DNA of 14,124 nt from Alphaproteobacteria bacterium UBA3773 (GTDB taxonomy: Bacteria; Pseudomonadota; Alphaproteobacteria; RF32; CAG-239), in contig DFFP01000014.1 of NCBI GenBank assembly GCA_002372275.1, positions 1 through 14,124 of the forward strand. Reading direction: 5' to 3'. Position numbers and translations under genes: made by a program. Below, piece by piece: positions 6,637-12,943 of this stretch. Under the pieces are notes generated by a model. It did no database searches. It saw only the letters and a program-made list of their open reading frames with translations, and was not told where the DNA came from. Every line of letters starts with the position of its first letter. The first letter of the stretch is position 1.

Positions 6637-7160
6637 TTTTTAATCTCCACAGTAACTGTTTTAGGGGCTAAATGGTTTTGATATGCAAATTTTAAGGCAT
6701 TGGTATGTTTTAGATTTCGATTCTTAAAAGCAATCATAAAAAGAGCGTTTTGATGATAAAGTTCTTGAAAACGCTGAAGGGAAATATCACAGCTTTCTTC
6801 TGAAAAATGTTGATCAGAAAATGTGTTTTTCCATTTTTTTGAAATTTCGGATAAAGGATCTTCCGTGCAGTTTAAAAATACGATCAAAGTGTTCTTTTGA
6901 AGATTTATTTTTTTTAACACAGCTTCCGTATAGGTTTGATCAAACCGATTTTGGATAAAAATCATGCGTGTTTGATTTTGCAGTGGAAAAAAAACAAATG
7001 AAAGGTAAGAAGAATTTTCTTTTTCAGGCAGTTGAACAGGGTCTTGAGCGGGATGAAGCTGATAAAAGTGTAAAATATTAATAAAAACCAAAAACAAAAA
7101 ACAGAAAATAAGAACAATATTTTTGAGTAATTTATCGTAAAATTCTGTGCTTCGTTTCAT
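6633..7160 (-). CDS. Membrane-anchored protein of unknown function
   Basis: This 175-residue protein has one N-terminal hydrophobic helix (about 14-35) preceded by positive charge. This predicts a bitopic membrane protein with its soluble part outside the cytoplasm, or an uncleaved signal anchor. The soluble part is lysine- and phenylalanine-rich with two cysteines (about 98 and 124) that could form a disulfide. I do not recognise it. The start is only moderately supported: the nearest purine-rich site (AAAGGA) is about 16 bases upstream, further than usual. The stop overlaps the start of the M49-like peptidase by 4 bases, so the two proteins are probably made together and may interact. Confidence 0.65.
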   Translation of the reverse strand: MKRSTEFYDKLLKNIVLIFCFLFLVFINILHFYQLHPAQDPVQLPEKENSSYLSFVFFPLQNQTRMIFIQNRFDQTYTEAVLKKINLQKNTLIVFLNCTEDPLSEISKKWKNTFSDQHFSEESCDISLQRFQELYHQNALFMIAFKNRNLKHTNALKFAYQNHLAPKTVTVEIKK

Positions 7161-7202
7161 GGCGTGACTGCAATCGTCCTTTCAAGCAAAAACATATCCA
7201 AT

Positions 7203-7871
7203 TTAGCTTTCAGATGAAAGTAAATCAAGATAAAAATCCACAAAGGAATGATAGTATGTGATGTTTTTGTCATTGATATTGTCTTCATTCCATAGATTTT
7301 GCCCGATTCGGATGGCTTTGGCATGGCATGCTTTAGCGCAATCGCTGTCTTGAGGCGAATCGCCGATAACCCATACACTTTGCGGGCAGATGTCACAAGT
7401 TTTAATAATGCCGTTAACGCATTTAAATAAATGACTTTGAGAAGGTTTGTTGTACTCAGCTTCGTGACCGCAGACGATTTTGTTAAAATCTTCAAATTCA
7501 AATAAGATGGGAAGTTCGTATTCTAAAAGGACGCGATCTTTGTTTGTCATTAAACAAATCGGAATGGAACGTTTTTTAAAAAAATTGATAACAGCATCGG
7601 TGTAGGGGAATTTTTTGATCATCGAGGCTACATTTTTTAGATATATTTTTCGGTATTGCTCGTAAGCCTCCGGGGCATTATTTCCAAAAATAACTTGAAA
7701 ATTATCAAAAAAAGAAAGGGATGGATTGCATTGTTTTTGAAAAGTACACCATTCAGGCATATGATAATTTTGAAGCACTCGGTTGACCGCATATAACAAC
7801 GCCGGCTTTGAAACGGCAAGCGTGTTATCCCAATCGAAAATGACAGTTTTTAATGATGAAGTATTAAGCAT
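7203..7871 (-). CDS. HAD-superfamily hydrolase (phosphoglycolate phosphatase-like)
   Basis: The 222-residue protein has all four HAD motifs: DWDNT (Asp13 nucleophile, Asp15 acid/base), Thr109 in LMTNK, Lys142 in NKP, and GDSPQDSD (Asp171, Asp175) for Mg2+. Residues about 25-90 form a helical C1-type cap, as in Gph-like phosphatases. The substrate is unknown; small phosphorylated metabolites are usual. An in-frame TTG at 7907 would add 12 residues but sits inside a likely -35 element just after the terminator of the upstream gene. I therefore chose the ATG at 7871, even though it has no Shine-Dalgarno sequence. It is the first gene of the likely operon continuing to the small lipoprotein, with 42 bases to the next gene. 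Confidence 0.85.
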   Translation of the reverse strand: MLNTSSLKTVIFDWDNTLAVSKPALLYAVNRVLQNYHMPEWCTFQKQCNPSLSFFDNFQVIFGNNAPEAYEQYRKIYLKNVASMIKKFPYTDAVINFFKKRSIPICLMTNKDRVLLEYELPILFEFEDFNKIVCGHEAEYNKPSQSHLFKCVNGIIKTCDICPQSVWVIGDSPQDSDCAKACHAKAIRIGQNLWNEDNINDKNITYYHSFVDFYLDLLSSES

Positions 7872-7880
7872 AGGTGTGTA

Positions 7881-7907
7881 AATATAACTTTTGGTGGCAT
7901 TTTTCAA
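7881..7907 (-). promoter_or_regulatory. Candidate promoter of the HAD hydrolase operon
   Basis: On the minus strand, TTGAAA (7907-7902) is followed by TATATT (7886-7881) after a 15-base spacer, slightly short. The -10 ends 9 bases before the ATG at 7871, predicting a nearly leaderless mRNA. The strong terminator just upstream means this operon needs its own promoter about here. Confidence 0.4.
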
Positions 7908-7910
7908 GGT

Positions 7911-7936
7911 AAAAAAACCGGCACTAAAAGTGCCGG
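7911..7936 (-). terminator. Rho-independent terminator of the Cys-rich protein gene
   Basis: On the minus strand, a perfect 7-base GC-rich stem CCGGCAC/GTGCCGG (7936-7930 and 7924-7918) with a 5-base loop is followed by seven T (7917-7911). It lies 25 bases beyond the stop codon at 7962. Confidence 0.9.
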
Positions 7937-7961
7937 CTTGAGGATTGAGTAAACAACAAAG

Positions 7962-9950
7962 TTATTCATCAATGCAATGATAGCAGGTTGTTTTACCATC
8001 ACATTTACTTATGACAGTCTCATCTGCTTTTTGCTTTTCACCACAGAGATTGACGGTATAGCCAGCATCGGTATCGCAAATTTGGCAACACCCCGTTTTA
8101 TCGCTGTCGATGGCATAATTCGTGTTTTCATTGCCGCAAGAGGTCAGCTGATAGACCTTAGAGCTGCCGCTTTGGCATTCATCGAAGTTGATAGGATGAC
8201 CTTGCTCTGCGGCTTTCTTTGTGAGGTCAATTTTATCTTCTTCAGAAAGCTTATAGATATCTTTGTCACACTGTATTTCTTGACAAATACCTTTGCTATC
8301 GGCTTCAAAGCCAGGATTGCATGCTATGCCTGTTTTACGGACATATTCTTCCGTACAAAGCTTAACCGTTGCAATACTGCTTGCAGAAACATTCGGATTA
8401 TCTTTTAAGAAGACATCCTTAAGTATATAATCATCTTTGAACTCTGCTTTTAACTTACAGACGTTGAAATGGATCCCATCGCATACAGGCTCGCCGTATT
8501 CAACCAAACTTTGATCTTCGGAATCTGTTTGAGCATATTTTCCGGTTGTTGCAGTACATTTGCACTGACCACATATCTCGCCACCGGATTTTCCGGGTGT
8601 GTAGGTCCAACCTGTTGAGCCGAAAGCCTGATTGCAAGCCTCAGGCGTTGTGTACTGTTTTGAGTAATAAACATTATCTTTTTTGCCTTCACAATAAGTC
8701 GCGTCACAAGTGGTTCTGTCTGGGGATATGACCCAGCCGTTTGCTGCATTACATGTAAAGCCTGAAACAAAGTTATGTTTATCACCGGTATCAGATTTGC
8801 AGCATGCACTGAATATTGGTTCAGCAATGATGTCATTGGCGGAAGGTTTTTTCCACTCCCACAGACCAGGCTCTGTTTCAACAACTTCAAACAAGGCTTT
8901 GCCGGCGATTGTTTTAGGTTCTTGATTAATCGGGCAGGAACATTGTTTGTAATGTCTGTTATCACAAGCAACCTCAGCCAAACCTTCATCATCATAAGTT
9001 CTGGTATAAGGATATTGTTTCAAAAGCGCAAGGGCTTCATCTGAAGGATTACCACCGCTGATTTCGTCTAGTAAACATTTGCAAGTATAACATGTACTGT
9101 TGGCGTTGACTTTGACTTTTTTCCATCCGATTAACCAATCAGCGCTGGCCATACAATCTTCAAGTTTGTATGTTGCACCTTCGGCCGCATCTTCCGGACC
9201 GGCATATTGACCTCTTTCACAAACGGTTGCTTCACAGCTCTTTTTATCGGCACTTAAAGTATAACCGGTATTGCATGTAAAGTCTGAAATGACATCTTTT
9301 GTCGTGCCGTCACAGCAAGTGGCTTTGGTGGTGATTCCTGTGGCATTTTCAGGAAGTTCGATCAGTTGTGAACAACCACTCTGCCCGGCGGCACATGTGT
9401 CTGCCAAACAGTGTACCCTATTGGGATCTGACGGGCAGGCAAGGTAATTTTCACATTCGGTAACGGAATTTCTATAGCCAAGAGCTACGCATTTTGCAGG
9501 AGAATCATTTAAGACGGCCAACTTATTCTCGCATCCTGCAGTATTTAAGGTGCCGGGGGCACATTGACAACTGTAACAGGTTTCGGTCAGCCCCGGTTTT
9601 TGCGCAGATGTAATCGTGGTACAATTGACACCCTCAGGCTTTTTACTGAATAAACCAAGATCGGCACAAGAATAACTCGGGCAGTTATACCATTTACCTT
9701 TACTGTCTGTTTTATCAGGGTTACAATCTAATTCAAACGGACAAGCAATGCAATCCGTACGTCCGTCTAATTTATCCATACTGACTGTGTATCCGAGTGC
9801 TTGACAGCTTGAAACGCAGTGTTTGGAATAAACCTTATCTGCACCGAATCTTTGAAGAAGTGATTCAATCATACTTCCGACATCGGCAGCTGATGAAGTG
9901 TTCGGGAATGCTAAAATTGAACACAAAATCAAGAGTAAAAACCGTTTCAT
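7962..9950 (-). CDS. Large secreted cysteine-rich modular protein
   Basis: This 662-residue protein has a signal peptide (residues 1-21, ending SSA) and about 54 cysteines in the mature part (over 8%), so it is exported and probably disulfide-knotted. Several repeated modules are visible. CxALGY followed by a (Y/I)xACP motif occurs twice near the N-terminus. TCY(S/T)CxC-type triplets occur three times, with TCYHC at the C-terminus. FTCNxG(Y/W)xxSxDxxxC followed by a Cys five residues later occurs three times, roughly EGF-like. CC pairs precede two of these. I do not recognise a named family; similar Cys-rich secreted proteins occur in gut-associated alphaproteobacteria (from memory). It could be an adhesin or surface protein. 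AAAGG lies 8 bases before the ATG, and the gene stands alone with its own terminator. Confidence 0.82.
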   Translation of the reverse strand: MKRFLLLILCSILAFPNTSSAADVGSMIESLLQRFGADKVYSKHCVSSCQALGYTVSMDKLDGRTDCIACPFELDCNPDKTDSKGKWYNCPSYSCADLGLFSKKPEGVNCTTITSAQKPGLTETCYSCQCAPGTLNTAGCENKLAVLNDSPAKCVALGYRNSVTECENYLACPSDPNRVHCLADTCAAGQSGCSQLIELPENATGITTKATCCDGTTKDVISDFTCNTGYTLSADKKSCEATVCERGQYAGPEDAAEGATYKLEDCMASADWLIGWKKVKVNANSTCYTCKCLLDEISGGNPSDEALALLKQYPYTRTYDDEGLAEVACDNRHYKQCSCPINQEPKTIAGKALFEVVETEPGLWEWKKPSANDIIAEPIFSACCKSDTGDKHNFVSGFTCNAANGWVISPDRTTCDATYCEGKKDNVYYSKQYTTPEACNQAFGSTGWTYTPGKSGGEICGQCKCTATTGKYAQTDSEDQSLVEYGEPVCDGIHFNVCKLKAEFKDDYILKDVFLKDNPNVSASSIATVKLCTEEYVRKTGIACNPGFEADSKGICQEIQCDKDIYKLSEEDKIDLTKKAAEQGHPINFDECQSGSSKVYQLTSCGNENTNYAIDSDKTGCCQICDTDAGYTVNLCGEKQKADETVISKCDGKTTCYHCIDE

Positions 9951-9970
9951 TGTTGTGGCCTTTCAATAAA

Positions 9971-9980
9971 TGATATATCA
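9971..9980. promoter_or_regulatory. Perfect 10-base palindrome upstream of the Cys-rich gene
   Basis: TGATATATCA lies about 20 bases before the ATG at 9950. Just upstream on the minus strand are TTGCAA (10016-10011) and, 17 bases on, TAGCAT (9993-9988), a weak promoter candidate. The palindrome could be an operator or simply an AT-rich chance event. Confidence 0.25.
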
Positions 9981-10053
9981 TGAAATTATGCTAACATAAG
10001 TTCTTTTTTTTTGCAACTTTAAAGTATGTTTTTTTAAAAAACGTCACAAAAAA

Positions 10054-10779
10054 TTAATAAAAGCTCGGACCGGCATCCGGCTTTTGGTAGTCGGATATTT
10101 TTCGAACGGCGACAACTTTTTGATACATTTTTCCGCTATATGTTTTTTGATACCACGCAAAATGCGATTCTTTTGAGGCATAAAGGCGAATATCCTTAAG
10201 CCATAACTTTTCGGCAAACGGGAAAAATAAACGATTGAACGGTTTGATGATAAAACGCCAAAGATTCCATTTGGAAGGTTTGTGATAATCAACAAAAACA
10301 GCTTTACCATTTTCACCAACCGAATCTAAAACATTGTTGATGACTTTTTGTTTGGAACGTTCGGGCAGTTCATGAAGGAGCATATAGCATATGACGGTAT
10401 CATATTTCTTTTTGAGGGAAAGTCTGCCGTCAAGACACTGAAACTCAACCTTTTGGCCAGCTAATTTTTTTTGCGCAATCTCGATTTCAGACGGCAGAAT
10501 ATCAATGAGTGTATATGTGCCGTATGAACCTATTTTTTCGGCTGTTTTAAGCATTTGAGAACCGAAAGTGCAGCCGATTTGAAGCACGCTGCTGTTTGTG
10601 CCGATGTCTTCTAAAAGATCTTCAATAATGGCATTTTGGGCACCGAATGTCAGTAAAGTTTGTGTGCGATCATCATCTAAAATAGAGCGCCATGATTTAG
10701 GTTTATATAAAAAAGCATATAACTCTGTCAGATAAGCAGGGATTGGGCTTGTGAGCGGAATATTTTTTGTTTTAGGCAT
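10054..10779 (-). CDS. rquA: RquA-like rhodoquinone biosynthesis enzyme
   Basis: This 241-residue protein has a class I SAM-methyltransferase fold but with the altered motif I typical of RquA: VLQIGCTFGS (65-74) instead of a canonical VLDxGxGxG. It also has LIDILP with Asp93, LLHELPE (134-140), a DYHKP motif (164-168), PFAEKLW (187-193) and a C-terminal TY-G--YQKVVAVR block (213-226). These agree with RquA of Rhodospirillum rubrum as I remember it. RquA converts ubiquinone to rhodoquinone, with SAM as amino donor. Rhodoquinone then carries electrons to fumarate reductase in anaerobic respiration. The start has AAGGAA about 7 bases upstream. The gene follows the response regulator by 16 bases in a likely two-gene operon. 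The alternative is a closely related quinone or small-molecule methyltransferase. Confidence 0.72.
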   Translation of the reverse strand: MPKTKNIPLTSPIPAYLTELYAFLYKPKSWRSILDDDRTQTLLTFGAQNAIIEDLLEDIGTNSSVLQIGCTFGSQMLKTAEKIGSYGTYTLIDILPSEIEIAQKKLAGQKVEFQCLDGRLSLKKKYDTVICYMLLHELPERSKQKVINNVLDSVGENGKAVFVDYHKPSKWNLWRFIIKPFNRLFFPFAEKLWLKDIRLYASKESHFAWYQKTYSGKMYQKVVAVRKISDYQKPDAGPSFY

Positions 10780-10795
10780 ATCAAATTTCCTTTTT

Positions 10796-11470
10796 CTACA
10801 GTCCGACTTCGCTTTGTGTGATATAGCCTTGTTTGACGGCTTCCATAATCGCTGCCGTTCGGTTTGAAACGCCGAGCGCTTTAAGTAAAACCGTAATATG
10901 AACTTTGACCGTGCCTTCGGTTAAGCCGAGTTCATAAGCAATTGTTTTGTTTTGCATTCCTTTGGCTAAACATTTTAAAACATCTATTTGGCGATTGGTT
11001 AATTTGCGTTCTTTATCGCTGTTATTGGAAGCGTCTGATAAATCTTTAAGTGTTTGCATTTCAGGTGAAACGGTTGCTTCTTCCAAAAGATCACGCGGGA
11101 TATAAAGCCCGCCGGCCAGAACAAGATGAATGGCAGAGAGCAATAACTCATTGGAGCTCGATTTTGAGATATAGCCCGATACGCCGATTTCAAAAGTTTT
11201 TTGAACGATCTGTTTGCCGAAAACAGCCGAAATAACAATGATTGGGGTGTCTTTTAAAATGTTGTGGATTTTGGTTAAGGCATCCATAAAATTGGCGCCC
11301 GGCATGGCAAGATCGGTGATGATTAAATCGAACGGCTTTTTTTGAACCTCAGATAAAAGTTCGGTGTAGTCTTTTACGCACATGATATGTGCATCCTTAA
11401 AATGAGATTCTAAAACAAATTTAAGGCCTTGCAGGAAAAGTTCGTGATCATCGGCTAGAAGTATTTCCAT
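10796..11470 (-). CDS. NarL/FixJ-family response regulator
   Basis: This 224-residue protein has an N-terminal receiver domain (1-115): acidic Asp7-Asp8, phospho-acceptor Asp53 in ITDLAMPG, Ser81 and Lys103. It also has a C-terminal LuxR-type helix-turn-helix (about 157-208) containing LTNRQIDVLKCLAKG, NKTIAYEL and TVKVH. It should bind DNA when phosphorylated and regulate transcription. No sensor kinase is in the window, so it is orphan here. It is the first gene of a likely operon with the RquA-like gene and may respond to redox or oxygen state; this last point is inference from context. AAGGA lies 8 bases before the ATG. An extended -10 promoter lies about 60 bases upstream. Confidence 0.9.
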   Translation of the reverse strand: MEILLADDHELFLQGLKFVLESHFKDAHIMCVKDYTELLSEVQKKPFDLIITDLAMPGANFMDALTKIHNILKDTPIIVISAVFGKQIVQKTFEIGVSGYISKSSSNELLLSAIHLVLAGGLYIPRDLLEEATVSPEMQTLKDLSDASNNSDKERKLTNRQIDVLKCLAKGMQNKTIAYELGLTEGTVKVHITVLLKALGVSNRTAAIMEAVKQGYITQSEVGL

Positions 11471-11529
11471 CGTGGTGTTCCTTTTGATTTTTTGCTTAAA
11501 ACTTCTGCATAAATTTAAATCGTGAGTGT

Positions 11530-11538
11530 ATTATAGCA
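11530..11538 (-). promoter_or_regulatory. Extended -10 promoter of the regulator-rquA pair
   Basis: On the minus strand, TGCTATAAT (11538-11530) is a perfect TGnTATAAT extended -10 with no clear -35. It predicts a leader of roughly 50 bases before the ATG at 11470. Confidence 0.5.
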
Positions 11539-11589
11539 AAATATGTGTTAAAGAAAGAATAATGTTTTTTATTTTTTGATGAGGAAAAT

Positions 11590-12249
11590 ATGATTATTAC
11601 CATCGATGGACCCGCCGCCAGCGGAAAAGGAACCCTTGCAAGTGCTCTTTCCAAACTTTATAAATATGCCTATTTTGATACGGGAATGATTTATCGCGCG
11701 GTGGGTTTAAAAGCTGTTTTGGAAGGAATTGACCTGACCGATGAACCAAAGGTTTTGGAAATTGCAAAGGCTATGACTTTTGAAAAAATGATGGCACTTT
11801 CTTCTCATCCGGATTTTCGCTCGGATATCGGTGGACAATCGGCCTCGAAAGTTTCGGCCATTACTTCGGTGCGTGCGGCACTTTTGAAAATGCAACAGGA
11901 TTTTGCGCTTTCTCCCGTTTTTGCCGACGGTACAAAGGCCGAAGGCGTTATTTATGATGGGCGCGATACCGGTACGGTTGTTTGTCCGCAGGCCGATATT
12001 AAACTTTTTATGGTGGCTTCGCCCGAAGTGCGCGCCATGCGTCGTTTTAAGGAATTTCAGGCCAAAGGAATCGAGACGACATATGAAAAAGTTTTTGAGG
12101 ATATGAAAGCTCGTGACAAACGTGATTCTGAGCGTCAGACAGCACCGATGAAACCGGCTGTTGATGCTATTATCATTGATACCTCGGATATGGACCCGAA
12201 AGCCGAAATTGATTATGTGGTTAGTTTAATTGAAAGTAAGCTTAAATAA
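11590..12249 (+). CDS. cmk: Cytidylate kinase (CMP kinase)
   Basis: This 219-residue protein phosphorylates CMP and dCMP to the diphosphates using ATP in pyrimidine nucleotide supply. It has the P-loop GPAASGKGT (7-15), the nucleotide-binding DTGMIYRAV (30-38), DGRDTGTVVCP (123-133), the KLFMVASPEVRAMRR stretch (138-152) and the lid-type RDKRDSER (175-182). The length is typical for bacterial Cmk. GAGG lies 5 bases before the ATG. It is divergent from the response regulator. Unlike the frequent aroA-cmk-rpsA order, no rpsA follows: the next gene is convergent and overlaps it by 8 bases. Confidence 0.95.
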   Translation: MIITIDGPAASGKGTLASALSKLYKYAYFDTGMIYRAVGLKAVLEGIDLTDEPKVLEIAKAMTFEKMMALSSHPDFRSDIGGQSASKVSAITSVRAALLKMQQDFALSPVFADGTKAEGVIYDGRDTGTVVCPQADIKLFMVASPEVRAMRRFKEFQAKGIETTYEKVFEDMKARDKRDSERQTAPMKPAVDAIIIDTSDMDPKAEIDYVVSLIESKLK

Positions 12250-12940
12250 AGTGCGCCGCGACTGATTGCAACAACTTGAGATAGTCTTTATTTGGCAAAT
12301 GAGGCTCTTCGTTAAACGGCTCATCTACAAGAGAATTGATTGTTCTATGACAAAGAGTATATCCCGCAAAATGGCGGATAAACGCAACTCTGGCAGCCTC
12401 AAGATTTTCGGTGTTGTAGCCGATTAAGCTTAAAAGTTTCGTTTCATCTGTTTCTTGCAATTTTTTAGTGTTTTTGAAATCATACCAAACCCCGAATCCG
12501 TGTTTGGAAAGGTAGCCCCAAGGAAAAGATTTTCCGGGATCGGCCTTGCGCGTCGGTGCAATATCGGAATGGGCTAAAAATCTGTCTTTTTTGATGTGAT
12601 AACGGTGTTTTAATTTTTTAAGAAGGCGAATAAGAGCGCTCACTTGTTTGAAAGGATAAGGGTTTTGCCCGAAAGAGTTCGTGCAAAGCTCAATCCCGAC
12701 TGATGAGTGATTGAGATTTTCTCTTTTTTGCCAGAAGCTGACGCCGGCGTGCCAAGCGCGTTTTTGCTCGTCAACGAGGCGATATATATGCCCTTTTTCA
12801 TCAATGATATAGTGGGCGCTGACTTGATGCTTTTCAAAACTTTCAATCGCGCCTTTGATGTCATGTGCCACGCAATGGATAATGACCGTATCGATTTTTT
12901 CGTTTCGCTCATCAAAATAGGGCAGAGGGATTTGGCGCAT
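12242..12940 (-). CDS. N-acetylmuramoyl-L-alanine amidase (AmpD/AmiD-like)
   Basis: The 232-residue protein has an Amidase_2-type zinc hydrolase domain (about 14-140). Predicted zinc ligands are His22 (IIHC), His124 (AHSDIAPTRKADPG) and Asp134, with catalytic Glu84 (VGIEL) and Lys132. It cleaves the MurNAc-L-Ala bond in peptidoglycan or in anhydro-muropeptides. No signal peptide is present, so a cytoplasmic AmpD-like recycling role is more likely than an AmiD-like outer-membrane one. The tail (about 165-225, with LLSLIGY and AARVAFIRHF) resembles a degenerate peptidoglycan-binding domain common in alphaproteobacterial homologues. It lies 3 bases after the ettA stop, so they are co-transcribed. 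Its 3' end overlaps cmk by 8 bases, tail to tail. Confidence 0.9.
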   Translation of the reverse strand: MRQIPLPYFDERNEKIDTVIIHCVAHDIKGAIESFEKHQVSAHYIIDEKGHIYRLVDEQKRAWHAGVSFWQKRENLNHSSVGIELCTNSFGQNPYPFKQVSALIRLLKKLKHRYHIKKDRFLAHSDIAPTRKADPGKSFPWGYLSKHGFGVWYDFKNTKKLQETDETKLLSLIGYNTENLEAARVAFIRHFAGYTLCHRTINSLVDEPFNEEPHLPNKDYLKLLQSVAAHFI

Positions 12941-12943
12941 TTA

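Noticed and set aside
7157..7273. 38-residue hydrophobic frame overlapping the 3' end of the HAD gene and ending in an ATGA overlap with the next gene
   Set aside because: It could be a small membrane protein coupled to the next gene. However, it has only a weak ribosome site and lies mostly inside the well-supported HAD frame, so it is more likely a shadow. Conservation analysis would decide.
7872..7907. TTG start adding 12 residues to the HAD hydrolase
   Set aside because: It overlaps the likely -35 element right after a terminator, has no ribosome site, and the HAD fold is complete from the ATG at 7871.
7977..8408. 143-residue plus-strand frame opposite the Cys-rich gene
   Set aside because: It is the antisense shadow of a gene with signal peptide, modular repeats and terminator. 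The composition looks like reverse-translated repeats and no ribosome site supports it.
10028..10042. GTTTTTTTAAAAAAC palindrome as the terminator of the RquA-like gene
   Set aside because: Its stem is purely A/T apart from the end pair and it has no separate U-tract, so it is unlikely to be an efficient terminator.
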